Of a stretch of DNA of 35,832 bases, positions 9,394 through 17,324 are shown in pieces (position 1 is the first letter of the stretch; each line of letters begins with the position of its first letter). The stretch is from NCBI RefSeq assembly GCF_900659865.1, contig NZ_LR213807.1:1-35832 (forward strand), in the 5' to 3' direction. The notes under the pieces are model-generated. The model ran no database searches. It was not told the DNA's origin and was given only the letters and a program-made list of their open reading frames with translations. This DNA is from Hyella patelloides LEGE 07179. GTDB lineage: Bacteria; Cyanobacteriota; Cyanobacteriia; Cyanobacteriales; Xenococcaceae. The position numbers and the translations under genes were made by a program.

Positions 9394-9837
9394 TTGGACT
9401 ACTTTGAATTTTGCATACTGATCCAGCCCAAATATTTTAACAGCAATCAGCAATCAGAAAGAGCGTTATGTTCCCAAATATTGAGAACCTCGATCTTTCC
9501 CGTTCCTTTTTTTCAATCTTTAAAGATAATTATCAACTATTAATTTTGAATAAACTATCATTAAAAAGACAATTAAATATCCTTAAATATACTTAAATAT
9601 TTTTACTTAAAATAGTAATTTAGTAGCGATTGATAATGTCTTGAAGCTTGAATTACTGCGACAAAAGTAGCTTTACAGTATCCAGATCACCCGTTTTAAA
9701 AAAATATAGGATATGCTGTTTTTAGAAAGCTAAATTATTATTTTGTTTAGTTAAAAAAATTTAGTTGAAAGATTCAGTATTCTGAAATCTTAACAGTCCC
9801 ATTTTTTGTATTGACAGAGCCGTGTAGGTAATTTTGA
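9394..9837. other. AT-rich divergent promoter region
   Basis: This region separates pheT (minus) from the protein kinase gene (plus), so promoters for both should lie here. It is strongly AT-rich, with several short repeats such as TTAAATAT near 9575-9605. No RNA gene, T-box-like leader or clear operator could be recognised, and no further open frame is supported. Confidence 0.4.
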
Positions 9838-11460
9838 ATGAGCTACTGCCTTAATCCATCCTGTCCTAAACCTGTAAATCACCCCAAGTCAAAAAAATGT
9901 AAGGCTTGTGGATCAAAATTATTATTGCGCGATCGCTATCACTTAGTCAAAGGTCTCGGAAAAGGTGGTTTTGGTGCAACTTTTCTCGCTGCAGATCTTT
10001 CTCTTCCTGGTAAGCCTTTGTGTGTTATCAAGCAGCTACAACCCAATACCGATAATCCTAACTTTCTCACTATGGCAAGACAGCTATTTGAGAGAGAAGC
10101 CAGAACTTTAGGCAAAGTGGGTAATCATCCTCAAATACCCCGCCTACTGGATTATTTTGAAGATAGAGAGCAATTTTATCTTGTCCAAGAATTTGTTAAA
10201 GGTAACAATCTACAACAAGAAATCAAAAAAAATGGTGTCCTTAATGAAGAACAAGCACAAGAAGTTCTTCGAGAAACCCTGATTATTTTACGAGACATTC
10301 ATGCTCAAAAAGTAATCCATCGTGATATTAAACCCGCAAATATCATTCGTCGTGAAATTGATAATAAGTTAGTACTCATTGATTTCGGTGTAGTTAAAAA
10401 TCAAGTTAACACTATAGCTTCGGGAGGAGATCAAACCGCCTTAACAGCTTTTGCTGTCGGTACTCCTGGTTTTGCTCCCCCAGAACAGTTAGCAATGCGT
10501 CCTGTATACGCTAGTGACGTTTATGCTTTGGGAGTCACCTGTATGTATCTCATGTCTGGGAAAGCCCCAAAAAACATGGATTGTGACCCCTTAACAGGAG
10601 ATATTGATTGGTTGAAATATGTAGATATCAGCGAGCAATTTGGCGATATTCTGCTAACTATGCTGGAAGTAGCTGTCAAAAATCGCTATAAAACGGCAGA
10701 AGAAGTTCTTCAAGCTATAGATATTCATAACCACATTGATAACCTAGCAGCAAGCATGGTGGGAGGGCTTTCTACTACGGGGTCAGATTCTCGTATGAAT
10801 AGTGGCTCTTCCAGACAATCGATTTATTCTTCTGGAAGAAAAAATAGTTCGACATCTCGTTCCCGAACAGAAGGTAGAACAGGTAGCAGAAGTGGTCGTA
10901 ATACCCCCTCTAATGCAACTTCTCGTAATTCCTCCAGAAATAGAACAGGTGGTACTGGAGCATCTAGAAATATGGGGAGAACTGGCAACCCCCGTAGTAC
11001 AGAAAGACATCAAGAATCTCGAAAACCCCTAAAACTAGATCGAGAAACTTTGTTAAGTGCTTACTCCAGTGGTAGAAGAGATTTTGCTCAAAAAGATGTC
11101 AGTTTACAAGACTTACAAAAAGCTAACCTCTCAGGAGTTAATTTTCATCACTCTCGAATGGTCAAAATCAATTTACAGGGAGCAGATTTAAACTCAACTG
11201 ATTTTACTGGCTGCGATTTACGTCAGGCGATGTTGCGTAATGCTAATTTGGGTCGTAGCTATCTCAGTTCTGCTAATTTGGAAGGAGCGGATTTGAGAGG
11301 GGCAGATTTGAGCTATGCTCACTTTAAAGGAACTAAATTAAAAGGTACTAATCTTTGCGGGGCTAATCTCAGCAATGCCAGTATTACAGAAGAACAATTA
11401 GCACAGGCTAAAACTAACTGGACAACAGTATTACCTAATGGTAGAAGGGGATTTTGGTAG
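9838..11460 (+). CDS. SpkB-like Ser/Thr protein kinase with zinc ribbon and pentapeptide repeats
   Basis: 540-residue predicted cytosolic Ser/Thr kinase. Domains: an N-terminal zinc-ribbon-like cysteine set (C4, C9, C21, C24); a eukaryotic-type kinase domain about 33-300 with glycine loop GLGKGGFGATF (39-49), ATP lysine K65, HRD at 161-163 and DFG at 182-184; a Ser/Arg/Gly/Asn-rich low-complexity linker about 310-395; and a C-terminal run of pentapeptide repeats about 420-520 (A[D/N]L-x-x units such as GADLRGADLS). This layout matches Synechocystis SpkB. All catalytic motifs are present, so it should be active. The cysteines may sense redox or zinc and the pentapeptide solenoid may bind a partner (inference). 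It stands alone between pheT and a MITE-like repeat. Confidence 0.93.
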   Translation: MSYCLNPSCPKPVNHPKSKKCKACGSKLLLRDRYHLVKGLGKGGFGATFLAADLSLPGKPLCVIKQLQPNTDNPNFLTMARQLFEREARTLGKVGNHPQIPRLLDYFEDREQFYLVQEFVKGNNLQQEIKKNGVLNEEQAQEVLRETLIILRDIHAQKVIHRDIKPANIIRREIDNKLVLIDFGVVKNQVNTIASGGDQTALTAFAVGTPGFAPPEQLAMRPVYASDVYALGVTCMYLMSGKAPKNMDCDPLTGDIDWLKYVDISEQFGDILLTMLEVAVKNRYKTAEEVLQAIDIHNHIDNLAASMVGGLSTTGSDSRMNSGSSRQSIYSSGRKNSSTSRSRTEGRTGSRSGRNTPSNATSRNSSRNRTGGTGASRNMGRTGNPRSTERHQESRKPLKLDRETLLSAYSSGRRDFAQKDVSLQDLQKANLSGVNFHHSRMVKINLQGADLNSTDFTGCDLRQAMLRNANLGRSYLSSANLEGADLRGADLSYAHFKGTKLKGTNLCGANLSNASITEEQLAQAKTNWTTVLPNGRRGFW

Positions 11461-11899
11461 TTTGTACCTAATCTAACCTGAGTTCATTTTTATGCAGATT
11501 AAGGTGAAAGTTAGTTAAGACGGAGATTTGGCTTTTTAGGTTGATGACAATGGGTAATCATACCAAATCCGAATTACATACCCAGTTTATAGATGAAATC
11601 TTTCAACCTTGTAAAGACGTATCATGATACGTCTTTACACTAGATATTTATTGGGGATTTTACTAAACGGATTTGGGATCAGTCTACAAATAATATTAAC
11701 GCAAAAAGTAACAGGCGATCGCATAATTCTCGAAGCACTGCGCTATCGCTGTCTTGAGTGTTCGATCTGAGAAATATTTTTGAGTTGGTCATTAAACAAG
11801 TGCGTATAATAAAATTCCCAATTTTAGAAAAAAGCGATCTCCAACAATATTGTAATCCGACACGGCAATCTTGGCTTGGCGATCGCTAAAAACAACAAG
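11461..11899. other. Spacer between kinase and NTF2-like genes
   Basis: Tail-to-tail spacer. Apart from the palindromic element at 11557-11681 it contains HIP1-like GCGATCGC sites near 11716 and 11880. There is no gene or clear terminator. The palindrome itself could stop transcription from either side, but lacks a T-run. Confidence 0.4.
11557..11681. mobile_element. MITE-like nested palindrome
   Basis: A perfect 28-base palindrome lies at 11611-11638 (GTAAAGACGTATCA and its complement, centre CATG). It is enclosed by imperfect inverted arms: ATCATACCAAATCCG at 11557-11571 and CGGATTTGGGATCA at 11668-11681. The whole unit is about 125 bases, non-coding, and lies in the spacer after the kinase gene. 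Nested inverted repeats of this kind are typical of cyanobacterial miniature inverted-repeat elements. Target-site duplication could not be fixed. Confidence 0.5.
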
Positions 11900-12295
11900 C
11901 TAACGCATAATAGGACTGCCGTGATGGTGAACCAGATACCATTTTTGTGCCATTTTCTGAAAGATATTAGTTGCTATTGACTGTGCTTTTAGCGAACGAC
12001 CTCGGCTAGACTGTAACACGGTTTCTCTGACGACTACATGAGCAAGAGCCTGGTCGATTTCTATCTTAATAACTTCTAGATCTATTTCCAACGATTCGGT
12101 ATTTTGAAATATAGATTCCCAGGAGGCTCGAATCGTCTCCCATCCCATAAGAACTTCACCACCTGGATGAACGCACAAACTGGTCGTACCCTGCCACCAC
12201 AAAAGATTCATTTTCCTAATATCTCTATGGGAAAAAGCATGATAAAAAGCTTGATTGGCAGCTAATATGATATCTTTTGATGATGAATCAGTCAT
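11900..12295 (-). CDS. NTF2-like / SnoaL-like domain protein
   Basis: About 131 residues from the ATG at 12295 (MTDSSSKD); an ATG six codons upstream at 12313 is also in frame. The whole protein is one NTF2-like cone: an N-terminal helix with AANQAFYHAFSHRD, a WW-x-G-T-T-S-L-C-V-H-P-G-G block near residues 35-45, a GW-x-x-I-x-x-S-W motif and a C-terminal W-x-L-V-H-H-H-G-S strand. The family ranges from ketosteroid-isomerase-like enzymes to non-catalytic binding domains. The conserved histidine-rich end and CVHPGG loop suggest a ligand pocket, but no substrate can be named. It follows the 82-residue membrane protein by about 30 bases on the same strand, so the two probably form an operon. Confidence 0.8.
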   Translation of the reverse strand: MTDSSSKDIILAANQAFYHAFSHRDIRKMNLLWWQGTTSLCVHPGGEVLMGWETIRASWESIFQNTESLEIDLEVIKIEIDQALAHVVVRETVLQSSRGRSLKAQSIATNIFQKMAQKWYLVHHHGSPIMR

Positions 12296-12325
12296 TTGAT
12301 GATTTTTAACCAATTAAGAATCAAA

Positions 12326-12574
12326 CTACTGCTTTTTGCTTAAATCGAATTCTTCAAGGTAATAAGATTCATCGACTTCGACCAAACGTTTCTTACTTTT
12401 ATTTTGCTCCAAGGTTTTGCCAGGGAATGGTGGTTTAGGAGTATCGGGGTCATCTCTACGGAAGTCGTCACCACCATCATCAGTATTAAACAACGAGAAC
12501 AACCAAGCAACCAACAGACCAAATAAATAGGCGAATGCTAAGAGCATAACAATTCTGAATGCTATTAAAAACAT
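12326..12574 (-). CDS. Small single-pass membrane protein of unknown function
   Basis: 82 residues. One hydrophobic helix spans about residues 3-29 (FRIVMLLAFAYLFGLLVAWLF), followed by an acidic linker (DDGGDDFRRDD), a proline-rich stretch and a charged C-terminal tail rich in Lys and Glu. There is no cleavable signal site, so it is likely anchored with the tail in the cytoplasm. It is first in a probable two-gene unit with the NTF2-like protein. No family was recognised. Codon choice and length are compatible with a real small gene. Confidence 0.6.
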   Translation of the reverse strand: MFLIAFRIVMLLAFAYLFGLLVAWLFSLFNTDDGGDDFRRDDPDTPKPPFPGKTLEQNKSKKRLVEVDESYYLEEFDLSKKQ

Positions 12575-12986
12575 AGTCTCTTTCCTTAGTACCAGTGGGA
12601 GAAAAGGGTTTTGAAGAGTCTTCGTGCTTTAATTATACGGTAATTGGTAACTTAAATTGTAGAAGCTGAGTAGGCTTCTAATTTAGATCCTCTAATCTTG
12701 ACCCTAAACCTGGTAGATATCTGCTACTGCTTGACCTGTTTCACAGCAATAGCAATCGCTATTGTCTTTTCTAAACCTACAATCAATTTAACTTTTTAAT
12801 CCAATCTGCACCCTTTACTTCTTTTCAATCATGTTGTGACTATGTAAAAAAAAATTTTTCTCGGTTACAAATCATCTTTAAGTTATTCTTCTGTTGCTTT
12901 GCTGTAGCTGATTTTTCTTAGAGAATTGCTTGAATTTTGGTAATGCTACGTACTAATAATTAAAGACAATTAATCTAGGATCGATC
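12575..12986. other. Divergent spacer with small hairpin
   Basis: This holds promoters for the minus-strand membrane protein and the plus-strand DUF3747 gene. A 7-bp stem with a 4-base loop lies at 12747-12764 (CAATAGC, AATC, GCTATTG), followed on the plus strand by TCTTTTCT. It looks like a weak terminator, but no plus-strand gene precedes it. No RNA gene is recognised. Confidence 0.35.
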
Positions 12987-13871
12987 GTGAAACTATCTCT
13001 ACCCGTAAAAATAGCTACGTTACTTACTATTTCTTTAGGTGCGTTCTCTACTACAATTAAGCCCAGTCACAGTTATAACTTCGCAGAGCAAAAAGTAGAT
13101 CAAGGTAATTTTGTTGCTGTTGCAGTTCCTTACAATTACAAGCAATATCGTCTAGCAATTATTGAGCAAATTCCTGGTCAACGTCGATGTTGGACGGAAT
13201 CAGGATATTCTCCAACAACTGTAGACTTAGCTCTCTTGAATTTCGATCATACCAATAGTTGCCGTAAAGCAGTGGATACTAATGGTTACACTCTAAGAGT
13301 TAATGGCAATGACGATCGCGTATCTTATCTTTTAAGATTAATGCCAAATAATAATAACTTACTTTTAGTTGCCGATCATCAAGACCCTAGTTTACCAGAT
13401 TTAGTTATCGGACGTACTTCTGGTATCGCAGCAGCCCCAGTTAAAATCGATCTAGAACCTGGTTGGCAATTTACTAAAAGGGTTTATGAGGGTAGTGTAA
13501 TTAATCATATCTATTTGAGTAACAATCCAAATCCTCAAAACATTGCGGTTAATTCCGAATCTCAAACTACCAGTGGCACTCCTGAAATTACAGATAACTC
13601 CGTATCTGAACCTATTCCCCAAAATGATTCTTCTGTTGCTGATGTTCCTCCGACACAACCGCAAACTGTTGCAGTGGCTAATCAGCTTAATTCCCAGCCT
13701 TATTGCGATCCCAACCCTCCACAACCTACTGTAACTTCTGTTGCGGTAGATACTCTGACTTCGATTTTAACTCCTTTAACTTCATTGGTTTTCCAGAGTT
13801 ATAATGCTTTATTCGACCAAAATATAACTGTTTCTAATAATTCTAATAACGGTCAAAATCCTTGTCCATAA
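12987..13871 (+). CDS. DUF3747 domain-containing exported protein
   Basis: 294-residue secreted protein of a cyanobacterial family known as DUF3747. The signal peptide spans about residues 1-29 (hydrophobic TLLTISLGAF, end HSYNFAEQ). The conserved domain follows at about 30-180 with the FVAVAVPY, QLAIIEQI-like and RRCW motifs and two cysteines (C62, C86 region) that could form a disulfide. The C-terminal third is a Ser/Thr/Pro/Gln-rich linker ending with a Cys pair, likely extended. The start is GTG at 12987, which places the signal peptide correctly. A strong terminator follows at 13921-13973, so it is monocistronic. Function is unknown; an envelope or extracellular location is inferred. Confidence 0.85.
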   Translation: MKLSLPVKIATLLTISLGAFSTTIKPSHSYNFAEQKVDQGNFVAVAVPYNYKQYRLAIIEQIPGQRRCWTESGYSPTTVDLALLNFDHTNSCRKAVDTNGYTLRVNGNDDRVSYLLRLMPNNNNLLLVADHQDPSLPDLVIGRTSGIAAAPVKIDLEPGWQFTKRVYEGSVINHIYLSNNPNPQNIAVNSESQTTSGTPEITDNSVSEPIPQNDSSVADVPPTQPQTVAVANQLNSQPYCDPNPPQPTVTSVAVDTLTSILTPLTSLVFQSYNALFDQNITVSNNSNNGQNPCP

Positions 13872-13920
13872 TCAAAGTTATGGTGGTTGCTAAATTTAAG
13901 GTAAATGTGTTTTTATTTCT

Positions 13921-13973
13921 AGCTGAAGTACTTAAATTATTAGTCTAAGTTTAAGCTTCAGCTTTTGGTTTTT
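13921..13973 (+). terminator. Rho-independent terminator after the DUF3747 gene
   Basis: An 8-bp stem AGCTGAAG/CTTCAGCT (13921-13928 with 13956-13963) is extended inside by CTTAAA/TTTAAG after a two-base bulge. It is followed directly by a T-rich tail, TTTGGTTTTT. It lies 50 bases after the stop codon. Confidence 0.75.
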
Positions 13974-14023
13974 CTCAAAGTTCTCTTTATAAAGACTTTT
14001 ATCAAAAAATTAAAAACATCAAA

Positions 14024-14971
14024 TCATGGCGTTAACGTTTGCTCAAAAAAATCTAGTGCCAAATCAATTAATTCAGGATCGAATTTTTCGCCATCTTCTC
14101 CTCTATAGGAATGAGTCATTTCGGGCTTACGAACAAAAGTTACTGGTACATCTTGAGACTGCAAAGCAGTAACTAAAATTTCACTTTGACTCACAGGAAC
14201 TATTTTATCTAAATCACCATGAAGCACCATAAAAGGTGGGTCTTGACTATCAATATAAGTGATGGGGTTAGCAGCTTGGGCTAATTCTGGCTTTTCTGCT
14301 ACCGAACCACCTAACAATAAAGTCGTAACCACTGTATAAAGATACCAAGGAGTTTCACGATATTTTTGTGAAACTTCAGGAGAAAATGCTTCGGTAAAAG
14401 CAGGTTTGACTTGAGTAAAATCCGTGGGAGCATACCAGTTACAAACTGCCTGAACACTACTAGAATAATTTAAATTACCGTGATTACCTTCGAGATTAGC
14501 AACCCCTTCAGAAGTACCTAATAAAGAACTTAAATGACCTCCTGCTGATGCACCCCAAGCACCAAATCTATTGGGGTCAAAATTGTATTGTTCGACATTA
14601 GCTCTCAACCATCGTACTGCACCTTTAGCATCATGAATTTGTGCGGGAAAGATAGCTTCAGTACTATAACGATAATTAATGCAAGCGATCGCCCATCCTC
14701 TTTCTGCTACAATTTTACCAGGGCAAATCTCTTTACTAAATTCTCGCCATCCTCCACCATGAATATAAATAAGTAACGGTAAAGGTTCTACAGATTGATT
14801 AGATTCAGTTTGGGGTAAATATAAATCTAACAATAATGATTTGGTTTCTCCTTGATGCTCATAGGAAGCATATTCTAAATCCTTAATTACTCGAACTTCA
14901 TTTTGTTTAACTTGGCATCCGCTACTAAGTAACAGTAATAAAAACGAAACACCATAAATCAAAATTTTCAT
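14024..14971 (-). CDS. Alpha/beta-hydrolase esterase, putative lipoprotein
   Basis: 315-residue serine hydrolase of the carboxylesterase/BD-FAE type. The N-terminus is a lipoprotein-like signal (hydrophobic core, then LSSGC with Cys19), implying membrane anchoring outside the cytoplasm. The oxyanion motif HGGGW lies near residue 71. The nucleophile elbow is GASAG with Ser142. The acid is likely the Asp in HGDLDKIVP (about residue 255), and the His lies in MTHSYRG (about residue 290). The full triad and normal length argue for an active enzyme. The substrate is unknown; acetylated or feruloylated polysaccharide is typical for the wider family. The glycosyltransferase gene ends 65 bases upstream on the same strand, so an envelope or polysaccharide unit is plausible. 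Confidence 0.88.
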   Translation of the reverse strand: MKILIYGVSFLLLLLSSGCQVKQNEVRVIKDLEYASYEHQGETKSLLLDLYLPQTESNQSVEPLPLLIYIHGGGWREFSKEICPGKIVAERGWAIACINYRYSTEAIFPAQIHDAKGAVRWLRANVEQYNFDPNRFGAWGASAGGHLSSLLGTSEGVANLEGNHGNLNYSSSVQAVCNWYAPTDFTQVKPAFTEAFSPEVSQKYRETPWYLYTVVTTLLLGGSVAEKPELAQAANPITYIDSQDPPFMVLHGDLDKIVPVSQSEILVTALQSQDVPVTFVRKPEMTHSYRGEDGEKFDPELIDLALDFFEQTLTP

Positions 14972-15036
14972 TGAAAGTCAGTAGTTATTTTTTACTTGCT
15001 AATTTATACCAATAATTGATAGCTGGTCACTGATAA

Positions 15037-16044
15037 CTAATTACCTTTTCCACCAACAATATCTCTAATACGATAAATTGGTCTTCTTTGGGATTCGTGA
15101 TAAGTGCGCATCAGTAACTCACAAACTAAACCAAAGCAAAATAGTTGAATTCCTGTTAGAACTAACAACACTGCCAAAATAAGTAGAGGACGAGAACCAA
15201 TATCTTGTTGAAAAACGAACTTAATTACAGTCAAATATAAACCAGTAGCAATACCCAAAGCAAAAGAAATCATTCCCCATAAGCCGAATACGTGCATCGG
15301 ACGAGTCAAAAACTTTTTCATAAAAAAGATCGTAAATAAGTCCATGACTACTCTAATAGTGCGTCCTAAACCATATTTACTTTGACCAAAACGACGGGGA
15401 TGATGACGTACGGGAATTTCTGTAATTCTTGCACCTTCAATAAAAGCTAATGCAGGTAAAAAACGATGTAACTCTCCATAAAGGTTCATGTCTGCAACCA
15501 ATTCAGCACGATAAGCTTTTAAAGAACAGCCATAATCATGAATTTTAACGCCAGTTACTTTAGCGATTAACCAGTTAGCAATCTTGGAGGGTAACAATCT
15601 AGTTAAAGCTGCGTCTTGCCTTTTTTTGCGCCAACCACTGACCAAATCGTAACCTTCTTCTAACTTGGCTAGTAAAATAGGAATATCTGCGGGGTCATTT
15701 TGTAAGTCTCCATCAAGGGTAATAATTATTTTACCTTCTGCACATTCAAAACCTGCTGCCATAGCTGGAGTTTGACCATAGTTACGGCGAAGAATGACTG
15801 CTTTGAGGTCATTACGCTCTCTGGCAATATCCCTTAGTATCTGAGTTGAACCATCACTAGAACCATCATCAACACCAATAATTTCGTAGTTTAAAGAAGT
15901 ATCTTTTACCGAATTAGCGATCGCCTTGACTAATGCGGTAAGGCTTTCTGCCTCATTATAGATGGGAACGACTATAGACAAATCTACTACATAAGTATTC
16001 TTCGTTTCTGTAATAACGCGATCTTCTGATGAATAATACTTCAT
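15037..16044 (-). CDS. GT2 glycosyltransferase, polyprenyl-phosphate (GtrB/DPM1-like)
   Basis: 335-residue membrane-bound family 2 glycosyltransferase. The catalytic GT-A domain starts at about residue 20 with DLSIVVPIYNE. It has the nucleotide-binding DDGS at 59-62, the DGDLQNDP metal-binding motif at 111-118, and later the HDYGCSLKAYR and HHPRRFGQSKYG motifs. Two membrane helices follow at about 247-275 and 288-315, as in enzymes that load a sugar onto undecaprenyl or dolichyl phosphate on the inner membrane face. The sugar cannot be told from sequence. It is transcribed ahead of the lipoprotein esterase gene, and a terminator belonging to the upstream rbp gene separates it from that gene. 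Confidence 0.9.
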   Translation of the reverse strand: MKYYSSEDRVITETKNTYVVDLSIVVPIYNEAESLTALVKAIANSVKDTSLNYEIIGVDDGSSDGSTQILRDIARERNDLKAVILRRNYGQTPAMAAGFECAEGKIIITLDGDLQNDPADIPILLAKLEEGYDLVSGWRKKRQDAALTRLLPSKIANWLIAKVTGVKIHDYGCSLKAYRAELVADMNLYGELHRFLPALAFIEGARITEIPVRHHPRRFGQSKYGLGRTIRVVMDLFTIFFMKKFLTRPMHVFGLWGMISFALGIATGLYLTVIKFVFQQDIGSRPLLILAVLLVLTGIQLFCFGLVCELLMRTYHESQRRPIYRIRDIVGGKGN

Positions 16045-16121
16045 AGCTATTTATTCAAAAATTCGGTTTTTCTCACCATAGAATATTACATCTTATGGTA
16101 TTAATATTATTGCCTTTAACC

Positions 16122-16162
16122 AAAAAGAGGCTTGAACTCTCTAATTTTCAAGAGCAAGCCTC
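16122..16162 (-). terminator. Rho-independent terminator after the RRM gene
   Basis: On the minus strand, GAGGCTTG pairs with CAAGCCTC (8 bp), extended by CTCT/AGAG with a two-base bulge. It is followed directly by TTTTTGG. It lies about 37 bases after the stop of the RRM gene and before the glycosyltransferase start, so it isolates the two. Confidence 0.8.
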
Positions 16163-16198
16163 AAACATTAATCAATACTTTCGATCTCAGTTTTTTGT

Positions 16199-16486
16199 CT
16201 AGATACGAAAACTTCTTCGATTCATCCCACCAGAATTTCCAGGTTCGCGGGGTTTTGCCTGATTAACTTTAAGGGTTCTACCCATCCATTCCGCGCCATC
16301 TAGTGCAGATATAGCAGCACTTTCTTCATCTTCGTTAGCCATTTCAACAAAAGCAAAACCACGCTTACGTCCTGTTTCACGGTCAGTAGGAAGATGAACC
16401 CTTTTGACATTTCCATGCTCAGAAAATACTTCAACTAGGTCTTCTTGCTCTAATCCATAATCAAGATTACCTACATAAATCGACAT
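16199..16486 (-). CDS. Single-RRM RNA-binding protein (cyanobacterial Rbp)
   Basis: 95-residue RNA-binding protein with one RRM. RNP2 is IYVGNL (residues 3-8) and RNP1 is KRGFAFVEM (about 44-52). The fold is complete by about residue 76, and the tail is short and Gly/Arg-containing (GGMNRRSF). Cyanobacterial Rbp proteins bind U-rich RNA; many are cold-induced and some help localise photosystem mRNAs. A good ribosome binding site, AGGAG, sits at 16496-16500, ten bases before the ATG. The roughly 300-base AT-rich region upstream is likely a long 5' leader of the kind that carries temperature control in these genes (inference). A strong terminator follows. Confidence 0.93.
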   Translation of the reverse strand: MSIYVGNLDYGLEQEDLVEVFSEHGNVKRVHLPTDRETGRKRGFAFVEMANEDEESAAISALDGAEWMGRTLKVNQAKPREPGNSGGMNRRSFRI

Positions 16487-16795
16487 GATTATTGTCTCCT
16501 AAATAATATGCTTACGGAGATACAAGATTTCGGACAAAGCTTATCAATACTTTACGGAAAAACCTACCAATACTGAATACCAACTCGAATACCGATTCTT
16601 TATTCTCAGAAAAATCTTATCATTTTAGTGGAATTTAAAGACAAAATTTACTGATTAAGTACATAATTTACTAAATTAAACGGATAACTAAGTACTTTTG
16701 CCAAATAAACCCATGTTTTTTCTAGCAAAGGAGCTTCGAGAGCGGGAGAAAAGATCGCTACAATCGGAAACAGGCGAATAAATTTGCCTACCTGC
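16487..16795. other. Upstream leader region of the RRM gene
   Basis: AT-rich DNA without a gene. Read on the minus strand it has repeated GTATTG/GTATTC motifs (about 16540-16590) before the ribosome binding site. It also contains the downstream side of the SRPBCC gene at its right edge. A cold-responsive leader is possible but not provable from sequence alone. Confidence 0.3.
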
Positions 16796-17236
16796 TTATG
16801 TTGTGGTTTTCAAAGCATATTCGCGAAAACGCTCCATGTCTGCTTGGATAGTTGATTCGACAATTCTACCCAAAAATAGATTATCCATAATTTTCCCTAG
16901 GATACCAGGAATGGAATAAGCTACAGACAATTTGACAATACTGCTATTGTGACGACCGTAAAATCGAATTGCTCCTTTGTTTGGTAAACCATCTACTGAT
17001 TCCCATTGGATAATTTGTTCGGGAACTAAGTTGACAATACGAGACAGCCAGGTAAATTTAAATGCACCACTAGCTAATTTCCAGCGAGATAATTCAGGAT
17101 TATCTTTCAGAATTTCCACCGAATCAATCCATTTCATCCATCGTGGCATTTGTTCTAAATCTGACCACAGACTCCATACTTGCTCGATGGGTACTGCTAC
17201 TTCTACTTGTACGGTATGCTCTAGCCAATCTGACAT
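16796..17236 (-). CDS. SRPBCC (cyclase/dehydrase-like) family protein
   Basis: 146-residue START/SRPBCC-type lipid-binding fold. The N-terminal strand EHTVQVEVAVPIEQVWSLW and the motif MPRWMKWIDSVE are characteristic of the polyketide cyclase/COQ10-like subfamily. The C-terminal long helix (about 115-142) closes the cavity. There is no signal peptide, so it acts in the cytoplasm or at the thylakoid face. It lies directly downstream of zds on the same strand with an 88-base gap. A zds-SRPBCC pair occurs in other cyanobacteria (for example next to zds in Synechocystis), so a role in handling a hydrophobic carotenoid intermediate is a reasonable inference. No enzyme activity is demonstrable from motifs. 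Confidence 0.85.
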   Translation of the reverse strand: MSDWLEHTVQVEVAVPIEQVWSLWSDLEQMPRWMKWIDSVEILKDNPELSRWKLASGAFKFTWLSRIVNLVPEQIIQWESVDGLPNKGAIRFYGRHNSSIVKLSVAYSIPGILGKIMDNLFLGRIVESTIQADMERFREYALKTTT

Positions 17237-17291
17237 CTGAGATTATAAGTTCTGAATATTAATTATCTGTAGTATAAAACTTATTTTACAG

Positions 17292-17315
17292 TCAGGTGGA
17301 CATTGCCCACCCTAC
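17292..17315. repeat. Short palindromic repeat between zds and SRPBCC genes
   Basis: AGGTGG-ACATTGC-CCACCCT forms a five- to six-base-pair hairpin. This sequence type (GGTGGGCAATG-x-CCACC) is widely dispersed in cyanobacterial spacers. No T-run follows, so it is not a clear terminator. Confidence 0.4.
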
Positions 17316-17324
17316 GATTACTGA

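Noticed and set aside
12747-12764. Terminator for a small RNA
   Set aside because: The stem is only 7 bp and no promoter or conserved RNA could be identified before it; noted only within the spacer entry.
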